Below are positions 42,651 through 54,200 of a stretch of DNA of 60,000 nucleotides, in pieces; the stretch's first letter is position 1; the number at the start of each line of letters is the position of its first letter. Where the stretch lies: NCBI RefSeq assembly GCF_964355755.1, contig NC_092680.1, positions 751,001-811,000 of the forward strand, given 5' to 3'. This DNA is from Antedon mediterranea (taxonomy: Eukaryota > Echinodermata > Crinoidea > Comatulida > Antedonidae). The notes below the pieces were generated by a model. That model saw nothing but the letters and a program-made list of their open reading frames with translations, searched no databases and was not told where the DNA came from. The translations under genes and the position numbers were made by a program.

Positions 42651-42803
42651 CTCTTCAGTCAAAACCCTGATCTCCGCGAGGGCCCAGTACACAAAACACA
42701 CCTCTTCAGTCAAAACCCTGATCTCCGCGAGGGCCCCGTACACAAAACACACCTCTTCAGTCAAAACCCTGATCTTCCCGAGGGCCCCGTACACAAAACA
42801 CAC
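42651..42803. repeat. 51-bp tandem repeat, 3 units, GC-richer
   Basis: The unit is CTCTTCAGTCAAAACCCTGA, TCTCCGCGAGGGCCCCGTAC, ACAAAACACAC. Units begin at 42651, 42702 and 42753. As 51 is divisible by 3, both strands stay open (to 42930 on the plus strand), giving a 17-residue repeat. No protein family is recognised, so no gene is called. Confidence 0.85.
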
Positions 42804-43114
42804 TAACAATAAAATTACAAAACAATTTAAAACAACCAGCGACACAAATACAAAAACTATACAAAACAGGATAATATACCACCCCATTAGAACTGAACCT
42901 GGTAGAATAATTATGAACATAATGAGCTAAATTAAACTATTTTGGATATGAATATGATATTGACATTATGATGTTTAGAACCTGTATGTTAAATGAAAAT
43001 TATAATGACATTATTATGATAGCTAATCAAAAATCACAGACTATCCGATGGTAGAGATAGAAGTAAAACATCACATAACCTTTATCAGGTGTAATTGTAC
43101 TTTATGTTGAAGTT

Positions 43115-43270
43115 AAAGCTCTATCATCAAACTAGTTTAACAAAAAAAGTGTGATATGTCCAAATATGGTAGTGATATGTCCAAATATGGTAGTGATATG
43201 ACATCATGTCCATATATGAGCACATCACATGTGTTTGTCGCATAAAGTTTGATAGTGTAGACAGAGCTTA
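43115..43270 (+). mobile_element. MITE family 1 (copy 7)
   Basis: AAAGCTCTATCATCAAACTA has lost a few bases of the left terminus (GTCTACAC). Two tandem CCAAATATGGTAGTGATATG units are followed by GTGTAGACAGAGCTTA. Confidence 0.88.
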
Positions 43271-43948
43271 AGAATATACTAGTCTGACCGCTTTCATCAT
43301 CTGTTTGCTCTACTTGTTTTTGGTGGTTTTTGGTACACTACAGTACGGACGCTGCAGAAATCATACATAGACTTAATTCTCAAGTAACAGTGCCTATTAT
43401 TTACATTACTCAGTATATGAACTTGTTCTATAGCTTTTTAAAGAAAAATTTCAAAATATTTAAATCACCTAATCAATACTGGTAAAGATAATACCATTAT
43501 TTGTTTTAATGAAAACAGTACAGTATACGGTATGTACATGGAGGCTCCATGGTAGGTATAAATACTACTGAAATACAGTATAACGCTAAAACTGAAAACC
43601 AGATGTTAAATCATGCTAAAGAATAATTATTCATGTATATTGTACATACATTATTACGTTTTTGTTTGGTATTTCTATAGTTCATCATTAGGTACTGTGA
43701 ACAACAAACGCACCATTGAACAGGCAAACATCATCAATTCTCAATCACACCCCGCCGCACAACCCTTGATTGCAGCGCTGCTATTAGCTAAGTAAATCCC
43801 TGGCATGTTATTCTCTCACAAATTACAAACAATGATCCAAGAATAAAAAGTAACAAACATTTAAAGCCTATAATACTTTCAATAGTAGTTCATATACATT
43901 TACCCTAATCTAAAAACAAAGATGATTTTTGTCATATTGACTTTATAT

Positions 43949-44077
43949 AGCTCTGTCTACGCTATCAAACTATTTTGAAAAAAGAAGTGTAATGTGCCCA
44001 AATATGGTAGTGATATGACATATATGGGAACATCATATTTGTTGTCACATACAGTTTGATAGCGTAAACAGAGCTTA
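43949..44077 (+). mobile_element. MITE family 1 (copy 8)
   Basis: AGCTCTGTCTACGCTATCAA to GATAGCGTAAACAGAGCTTA. Both termini carry the matching G in GCTATC/GATAGC, a compensatory pair. The flanks TATA and ATAA fit a TA target duplication. Confidence 0.88.
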
Positions 44078-44218
44078 ATAATTGTATAATTTTTTGTTTG
44101 AATGTTTGAATGGCGAATATAATTCATTCATATGATATTACATATTTCATACTGTACATGCAACAATATTATGCCTATATAAATAGACTGTATGAATCTG
44201 ACAATAAGGGAAGGAAGG

Positions 44219-44278
44219 GTTTGGTGCGCGCGTACGTGATTTGATGTTTGTACGTACGCGCGACGTTTGTTCCCAAAC
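44219..44278. repeat. CG-rich hairpin
   Basis: CGCGCGTACGT (44227-44237) and ACGTACGCGCG (44252-44262) are perfect arms around 14 nt. An outer GTTTGG/CCAAAC pair extends the structure. It is strikingly CpG-rich against AT-rich surroundings. Confidence 0.75.
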
Positions 44279-45115
44279 CTCTCACATCTAAAATTCTGCT
44301 AGTGCCTTTGTATCTGTCAAATTTAGTACTGTCTGTACATTGTAAACCAGAAAGAATTGATGGCGCTGTTTGAATCTGTACACTATGCACTTTATTGTAC
44401 ACGCTTTAGATTCAAAGGAAACGAACCCAGAATACTAAATTAACGCCATCAATAAAATAATGCTGTCTCAAAATTTTCTGTTAAAAGACTCATTATCTCA
44501 ACCATTCTACTCGTTGTCAGAAATGTAACGTTTTGCAAACTCTTTCTAATCTAGTCTTAGGCCTACTCTTCTACTTCTCTCATATTCACAAACCAAGCAA
44601 GCGACTAAAATCGACTGAATGAACGTTACATAGAAATATAGCCAATTATGTTACATATGCTAACATGACCATATTGTAAAGAATTATAAATGTATGTTTT
44701 GAATATAATAATATAATATAATACATTAATATAACTACAGATACCATACATGCGTATAGCTAATTTCAATTCACGTTCCCGGTGCTGCCTGTAAGTCAGG
44801 TACATTCTGCAAGTACCACGTGATAAAATGAGTTCCGTGCACCTGAACAATGTAAGCGAGGAAAACGAGTTAGTTTGCAACGAGTAGCCAATCGGAATGG
44901 ACGCACGAGTGAATCGCTGCTGCCGTGGTACAATTTGAATGTTATACGACATGTAATAATTTGATATCATACAGTATTAAATACATATGCATTGTTGTCG
45001 TTAATGTACCAAATTTAAACAAGATAGAATAATACGCATTCCTAAATTTCGATGTATTTGTCTGCTGTGTTTGATTTTGGATTGATATGTAATCAACTCT
45101 ACAACTTTTGTTATA

Positions 45116-45275
45116 ATGTTAACCGACGTAGAGAATTTGTTCTTCGAAGCCGTAAAAACTGGGGAAGTGGATGGTATAAATTATGTACTCACAAGCTTCG
45201 GTGATTTTAACAAGAATTGTGTCGATGAAGATGAGAGAACAGCCATTGATGTTGCAATTGACTCTGGAAATAAAA
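45116..45275 (+). CDS. TRPC gene 2, exon 1
   Basis: ATG has A at -3. It encodes residues 1-53 plus one base: NLFFEAVKTGEVDGINYVLT and NCVDEDERTAIDVAID match the first ankyrin repeat in exon 1 of gene 1 ([27 protein letters not shown]). The N-terminus is nine residues shorter. The donor is ATAAAA|GTAAGT, phase 1. Confidence 0.88.
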
Positions 45276-48200
45276 GTAAGTATCGTCTGCTCACTTTTAT
45301 AAAGGAAATGGATTGATAAGTGTCCACCATTTTCCCTGTCAAATAATACGAAAAACTATAATTCTATCCTACAGTATTTCATCACAGAGAACTATTCTAC
45401 ACCAGCAACAATTTAAACTGTTTTCCATTCCACCACAAAGAACTATTTATACCGCCCTATTAGGCAACCACTTAAACACTTTCCCATTCCACACCAGAAA
45501 ACTATTCATCAACTCTTTTCCATTGCATTATGAGAACTAATTCACTCCACTAACTGGGAATTCATTTAAAACTCTTGTGATTGTAGAATATAATAATATC
45601 CTTACAAACGACATGTACCTTCAACACAAAATAGTCTTTAAAATTAAATTCCTTAACGAGATGATTGGTGGATTCGCCGTTAATAATAAGCCAATTTATC
45701 AAGCTATTTATTGCACTTTACCGGTCAACAATTACTCAATTATAATATTATTTCGTCCGACCTGTTTTTTCTTTCCTATAGGCCTACTCTTATTGCCAAA
45801 TTAAGTGCAAACAAATTAGGTTTTAAGTAGTGCTGGTCACGTCTATTATTAATTATCGTAGTATATTGAATAAACAAGAAGTTAAGTGCACTATTTGAGC
45901 CTTGGAAAATGATCCATGGTGTTATATAACAAATATGAAATATTGTGTTATCTTCTCCTCCTTTTAATATTTTTTTGAAGGTTGTGTGATCGAAGTGCAT
46001 AATAATTGTTATTTTATTATATCAATCATTAGGTATGTCATCCACATATGAATATAAACATATACCCCATCTTCTCTAAAGCTGTGTCTACACTTATCAA
46101 ACAAGTTTGACAAAAAAAGTGTGATGTTCCCAAATATGGTAATGATATGCTCAAATATGGTAGTGATATGACATCATCATGTACATCTATGGGTACACCC
46201 AATTTTGTAGTCACATAAAGTTTGATAATGTAGACAAGGCTTTAAGCTTGGTTCCCACTATGACGCGACGCAAGAACGTACGCGCAACGCAGGCGAGTTG
46301 TCCAATCACAACGCGATGGATCATCGAACTGCCGCTTGCCATTGGTCATCATCATCAACTTTATTCTGGTATTCTATTATTCAAGATATTGTTTGACGTT
46401 CTCTCATAATTTTTACGTCGACTCTCCACCTTTAAGCTTGGTTCCCACTAGAACGTAACGCAAGGACGTAAACGCAAAGCAAGCATTTTAACCAATGACA
46501 AGCGAAGTTATAGACAGTTAGCAATCACAAGTGAATAAGCCATCGCTTGTGATTGGTCAATTCACTTGCGTTGCGTTACGTCCTTGCGTTGCGTCGCTAG
46601 TGAGAACCACGCTTTAGTTTCGTCGTTGTGCCCAAATATGGTAGTGATATGACATCATCATGTCCATATATGGGCACATCACATTTTCTTTGTGACATAA
46701 AGTTTGATAGTGTAGACAGAGCTTTAGTTAGTTCCAAACTTGTTTGTCAATCGACAACTACGAGTACAATCTTTAAGTTCTTCTACTTTTTATGTTATAT
46801 TTCTATACGTGAGCATTAATTCGAAAATTCAATTATCAATTCTAATAATCGGAAAGGTGTCGGTTCTTTCCAACGTTACTAGTTACAACATCTAATCTGC
46901 AATTAACGACTGTTGTTATATGAAATTTAATTGGTATAAGGAAAAACGTGAAACAATACGAGTAAACTACACTATAAGGTTAATGGGTATTAGTATGCAT
47001 GTACAGGTACTATTAATAGACGTTAATATTTAAAAATATCATATGAAGACATGATTATATTCAGACTTTTAACGTTTAATATCCTATTACCTATCATTGC
47101 CACACCGAATATCGTAAATGATCGAACGAAACGTAGGCCTACCGCATACCGATCATTGCACTCGATACGCAGTAGGTTCATGTCTCAGCCACAATAAACA
47201 TGCATGCATCATTGTTTCTTTTTACAGCAATACTCATTCCATATGGGATACCATATACTATATTTTATATACAACACTCGGAGACCAGCATTAATTAGCA
47301 GGTCGAGACCCATCCGTTTTCATCAAAGCTAGCTAATTCCTCTGACAGGTTGTAGCATAAAACATAACTTGTGTGCAAACTTAAATTATTTAAATTTATA
47401 TTTGCCCGTTCTTTAAAAACTTTATGATATCTAAACTTTTCTGCTAGCCAATTGCTCGGCGTATTTGTTAGTGTTTCAGCTTTCCAATCGGCAGTCCTTG
47501 GTTCGAATCCCAGCTATAAACCTGTTGCCTTAAGCAGATACAATGCTGCAGGAATGTTACTGTCGCTAGACGATAATCGGCAGATTATTTACGGTATGAG
47601 AATTGACAATTATAATGGAGTGAAATATATGAGCCTGATTTGTACATACTGTAAATTAAGTTAAAAGAAATGGACCGCAATTACGACATAAATATAAAGA
47701 ATTTGTAAATGTTTTCAAATTATTTAATTGTAGATGTAAGTGCATTTCATGTTATACCTTATAATAACAATATACCTTCAAAATCAAGAATGACACATCC
47801 AGATTGTTTTCAAAAATCTAGCTCAGGTATCGTCAATATTGTCTTTGAAAATACAGATAACATACCGTATACAGTATATATATCATATAATATATATTAA
47901 ATATGTTTTTCATAATTATCCAGTTATTACCCGTATCTAAATCTGTTTTATGAATAGTATGTTTTGATATTCATATAAATTATTGTAATTATTCGGCAAT
48001 GAAATGATACCATTACCACCATATGCGGAAATACACACAGCTTAGTATTTACTAACAGCAGTTTTATTATCTCTTAACATTCAGGCCAACACGCTTAAGT
48101 GCATATGAACTAAGTATACTGTATATAAAATATGTAAATTTGCCTTGAAAGCTCAATCTATAGCATAATTATTGCGAAATAATGCATTTAAAACTATGAG

Positions 48201-51200
48201 TTCCTCACCATTCAACAAAATTACTTTTATTATTACAGTTTGTATATATGACAACATAATCATAAACATTTAAAATCCGCAGTATTTCCAATGTATATTT
48301 TCTCTTGTTACCTTTTTATTATTTTTATTAAAAAAAGTTTGGAGATAAGTCTCTCGAAAAAAGACCAGATAGCCACATAGGTCGTTAAAGCAAGGGGATA
48401 ATTAAGCGACCTCCCTCTTAACTAATCTAATTAATGACAAAAAATCCACCAAATTTACTTAAGTTGCTTGAATATTGAAAAAAAATTTTTTAAATGTTAA
48501 AATAGTTTGTGAGTCAACAAAACATTGTGGTAAAGTGTTAGTAATAATACAGTTAACACAAAATATCAATAACAATATATGTTTTTCTACTTGGTATATT
48601 TTATTATGTTACATTTAAACAAAAACATACTTTTACGTATGTTAACTTGTATCAGTATAGCCATTATAATGTTATTTCATTCCAGATGAAAACCGACGGT
48701 TTTATTATATTTGTTACTTATTTACATTTATTTATTAGAATATCGTTATGTGTTTGATATGGACTTTGTTCTGAAATAAATAGGAATTGAATTGAATTGA
48801 ATGATATTAAAAGCACTGCGGTACCGGTAGAGTAAATCAATAAAATAATAATAAAGAGATTGCGAAGACATTCTCCATCACTCGTCAATACTATACGTCT
48901 AGTTTTATCGATTTTTCTTTCATTTTCTAATTATTTCCAATTGTATTTCAATCCGATTTAAACCGATATATACAAACACGTACTTGACTTTGACTTCGTT
49001 TCTCTTATATCGCCATATTGGATACAATAATGCATGGTTTTAAAACAACTTTGTGCCCAAAAGATGTTAAAACCGCGTTATACCATGGAACTATAATATA
49101 AGATCCAATGGTTATACCCTGTCTACACTATCAAACTAGTTGATCAAAAAAGTGTGATGGGCCCAAATATGGTAATGATAATATGACCAAATATGGTACA
49201 GTGGTGATATGACAAAACCATGTCCATATAATGAGCACATCATCTTTTTTTGTCACAAATTGTTATAATGTAGACAAGGCTTTATGTATTAATATTGAAG
49301 AACATTTTCGCTTATATACTTTCTATATTAATCATCAATACCGTTTTATTACTGTGTGTTCACATACTGTTTTTATACGGTGTCTATCACTGAGAAAACG
49401 ATAATCGATTTAAGAATCTCCTACACAAATAGCGCAACAAAGATTAATTGTTTCAATATATTGAATTCGACTGTTCATTTTATTAAACTCTGCAGTAAAG
49501 GGATGGCGGTGAATTTTGTCAAAATAATTTAAAAACAATTTTTACTGCTAATAGTATGCAAATAAGCGCCGTACCGCTACCAGTATTTTGGTCAATCTAT
49601 GAATTATTTATCAGATAAATATTTTATAAAAGAACTTATTTTTATAATATAATTTGTTAAAATTTAAAAAATAATTAAGTCACGTGCTCGGTTACGGCAC
49701 CCAATAACTAAAGTTTGTATTGTAAAAATAGTAAGTATGCCTAGTTACCGATTACCGGCTTTCTTTTGGCATCTGTAGTTCCACGCATTCAAAACAACGA
49801 AATATTTTGTCACTCACAATTTTACGCTGGAATCAGTTCACACTAACAATTCGAAGAGCATTTCCCCTTTTAGCTGGCCAAAGTAGGGAAGGGGGATCTC
49901 TAGCGATATTTTTCCGGCGGCACAATTCATTGAGGAAAGCTATAGATGCCTCGACGAATATGCAATCAAATACCTTATTAGATTAGTTCAAGTGGCGTAC
50001 TCCATGTAGAATTAAAACAAATTATGATATCAAGTGACTTGAGATTAAGTACCATGTTGATACATTACCTAGGATCTAACTAATGTTTCTGGGGAAGTCA
50101 TCCTTCTCGGCACAATTAGAATGCTACAGTAGTGCTATTGAAAATGATGTCACAGTTATTAAACGTCTATTTTCATTACGATCAGGGATATTTTATTTCT
50201 CCCAAATCTAGTGGTCCACTGACTAGTTTAAAATTAGAAGTATAAATAGATTTTAACTCGTCACCCCGGGACGAGTAATTCTCGTAAACGAAACGTGCAT
50301 GATGATGAAAATTAGATCGGAAATTGGATGTATGCTTGGTCCAGGAAAGAGTAAAATGTAACTCTTTCCTGCTTGGTCTATTCTCTTTTGATGATAATGC
50401 ATATATCGAAAAGAGGACGACATGAATATGGTTCATAGCCACATCATGCTGGTATACTATTATTCGTGTAATCAATTAGGCAAATCATTACCAATTAAAA
50501 ACACCAGTAAAAATGGAAACACAGAATCAACTGGCATGGACAGATGGAAATCGCTTTGTATTACCGGAGATGATGATAAATACCATGCATTTAATTCGAC
50601 AGAAGTGCAACTCAATGAGTGAAATTATACGTACACTTTTAAGGAGGATTTCGGGTAAATATGGCCATCAATAAGGGGCTATGTACATAGAAATTATGAC
50701 ATGCAATACTAATATAATAAACTATATTTCACAGCAAATAACGTATGAGTATAATCAGTCGAAGCACGCTAAACTACATGATTATGCAAATGTTATAACA
50801 TGTTCTGCCTCTGGCTAAGAAGTTGCGTATAAAGATATATATCTAACCGTTCACAATTTTCATCTCTCTCGTCATAGCCTCGGGACCACAATCAATTCAA
50901 TACAAATTGCCGACTCTTTTCATGGTAACCATTTTATTGCTATTATTGCTCTATTATACAGCAAACTAGAGATTGGCACTTAACACGTGGGTTATGTTAG
51001 CGAGTTCTTTGAATATATATGCATATATTTATTACATCATACATATAAATCAGCAATTGATTGGATTGTGCGGTTGAGAGGTTGCAGAAACAGATTCAGG
51101 ACCTTTGTGTGGGTTTTCTCACACTCAATACTATACAAAAGAAGTCAAAGTTTGTGTGTACACCCTAAAGTAATATATAGATTTATAGATTTTCTTTATT

Positions 51201-54200
51201 TTGCACTTTTATGGTTAATGATCTGCAAACGGCTTACCCGGACATGAAAAAGCCTGTTATTTTTCTTAAACCACTGAAAGCAACAATAGAGTGGGCTAAC
51301 AAATAAAAACTACTTTCGGATAACAGCAATAACCTTAATTGAAATATATTCAAATAATTGAGAAGTAATAAGCAAAACGTTGCTAAATCCCCAACAATAA
51401 CTCAAAAGACAAATCAATCAATCAACTCATAGAAAAATACCGATTGAGGAACGAACCAACCAACTAACTAACGTAACAACCAGAACTAACCAACGTACCA
51501 ACCTGAACCAACACTAACCTACCAACCAGAACCAACACTGACGTACCAACCAGAACTAACTAACTAACTAACGTACCAACCAGGACCAATTAAATAACGT
51601 ACCAATCAACTAATGTACCAACTAACGTACCAACCAATAATCAACTACCAACGGATGGACCAAGGAAAGAAACTAATCAACCAATCTATAAAAAAAAATC
51701 AACACATTTACTGATAACCATCCAATCAACCAACAACCACAAACCAACACCAACCGACCCAATCACAAACCAACACCAACCGACCCAATCACAAACCAAC
51801 ACCAACCAACCCAACCACAAACCAACACCAACCAACCCAACCAACACCAACCAACCCAACCACAAACCAACACCAACCGACCCAACCACAAACCAATACA
51901 CCAACCGACCCAACCACAAACCAACACCAACCGACCCAATCACAAACCAACACCAACCAACCCAACCACAAACCAACACCAACCAACCCAACCATAAACC
52001 AACACCAACCTGTAATTCCCATACGTTTTCTATGAAATGAAAATCTTTATATTTATATGACATGGTAAATCACTCACATGAATATAATGGACATTGACAA
52101 GATAATTTTCATTAGTAGAATGAATGCATGGAATGTAATGATATTTTACGAACACTTGTCAGGTGGCAATCATTGATACGGCTAAGAGACATCAATTTCA
52201 ATACGCTCAATTATTACTAAAATATATCATGTTTCGTCGACAAATACTTATAAAAAGATAACATTTAATGGATGTGCGCCAAGTATAGTTTGGTTTAAAA
52301 AAAAGTTACAATTCGTATGAAATCAAAATGAAATAGATTACGCGCAATTAAAAAGAAAAAAAAAGATTAAATAGAAAGAGAAAATATTTACCTACTAACA
52401 AAACACTGAATACATTTTTTTGTGTCTATTTTACGAGTTCAAACATTCATATTTAATGATTTCGTTGCCTTTTTTTATTTGGCATTTTAAATGCAATGTT
52501 AAAATCAATTGGAATGTTCAATTCAGTTCAGAGTTCAAATTCCTCGATATTAAAAACAGCTTTTGTGGCTACGCAGATGTCGAGTCGAAAAGACATTCTG
52601 CACTGCACACATCAGCAAACACAGATGATGCAAATTTAAAAGAACACACTCGCTCCCACATGGATATCTATATATAAATGTATCTTACCAATTATCAAAA
52701 TATTGAATTCTAATCTCTACGGATTAAAACAATTTTCCAGTTCTCATTAATATTAATTTTACATAGAACGTGAATGATGATTATGTAGAACGAAGTAGTA
52801 TTCTATTCTACAGCAAACTCTATAAAAACACTGAAAGAAGGTAATTAGATATTAATGGCATATCGATTGTTGGAAGTTCCTGCAACAAATATCAGTGTCG
52901 TCGTCTTCTAAAATTCTAAAACTAACACTGTACACAAGTTAGTACTTTTAAACTTCTTCAAATGTCTCGCTTGGTTGACTACAGTTTAATGTTCTGCTCT
53001 TGTGCTTTACGAGTACATCTATTTTCCGCTTGAATTGTCAGTTGTTTATTTTGATAATTCTTCTATATCATATCATCTTATAAATCAATATTGTACTTTC
53101 AGTCCTGTTAATGAACTTGATTTCAACCAGATTGTATAATAAAACAGTGTAATTACGAGGAGATTATGGTAATTAAGTATGTATACGTTGTTGATTCAAG
53201 CATTTTACAAAAGTGATGCGGTTCGGGAGAAAAACAGTTTCGTAGTAGTTATTATTCATAACATTCAAAATGATGAATACTATACAGAGACCTAGAAGAA
53301 CCTTTATACTAATAATAGTTATTGTATCAATAATAAATATTTGATTTATATTGCGATGTATACGTATATTTATTTTATATTACTGCCATGCGAACAGGAG
53401 GTATCCAAAACGGTTAATAGGCTACCACAAAGTGTTTTAATTGTCGTCTTATCTCAGATTTAAGCAAAATCTTAGAGCAAGATATTAACTTATTTCTTTT
53501 ACTAATAATATTACTATTCTTTTCTCCTTACAACAATAGCAAATCCTACCATCGTTTACATTTTGCATTTTAACATATACCTAGTAAATTTAAAAGTAGA
53601 GGAACTAGTTGAGTCATAATACCAGACATCTTTGATTCAAAAACCAAACACTGAACGAACCTCTGATTGAAAAGACGAGTTTCTAAAAGGAATCATAAGC
53701 ACAAGAGAAACGTGGAAATAAAGTATTCGATTTTATTCGATTGACAAGGCAAACATGAATGTATTATTTTATTATTTATTTGAACTACAAACAGCTAAAA
53801 CATAACTTGATTGTAGATTGATTTGTCGTGGCAACTTGAAAAAATAAACATAATGTTCAATCGAATGGCCTTGAAGAGTAGCTTCAACATGACTCAAATG
53901 TGATTGTGAACAACATGATTGTAAAACCTATCTACCTATTACAGTTATAAACATGAGTGTTTTCCTGAGTCAGTAATTGAGCCTTTACCTAAAATTTTCT
54001 ATCGAGAAATACAGTACAGCATTATAGCTTGTTATGGTTGTAAAGCTTGGTTCCCATAAAGCGTGGTTCCCACTAGCGACGCAACGCAAGTGAATTGACC
54101 AATCACAAGCGATGGCTTATTCGCTTGTGATTGCTAACTGTCTATAACTCCGCTTGTCATTGGTTAAAACGCTTGCGTGCGTTGCGTTGACGTCCTTGCG

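Larger units (their letters stand above)
38728..45115. other. Intergenic region between the two TRPC genes
   Basis: No exon or complete gene was recognised. The region holds family-2 MITE fragments (39040-39280, 39803, 40274), a family-4 MITE, a 51-bp tandem repeat, two family-1 MITEs and a CG-rich hairpin. 41310-42640 and 44290-45110 show nothing else. The promoter of gene 2 should be at the right end, but no core element stands out. Confidence 0.65.

Noticed and set aside
51686-52063. Long minus-strand open frame rich in Gly, Val, Leu and Trp
   Set aside because: It is the AC-rich minisatellite translated. Two frames give the same composition and no start or domain context exists.
52420-52677. 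85-residue open frame
   Set aside because: I looked for a reverse-transcriptase or endonuclease motif and saw none, so it was left as chance.
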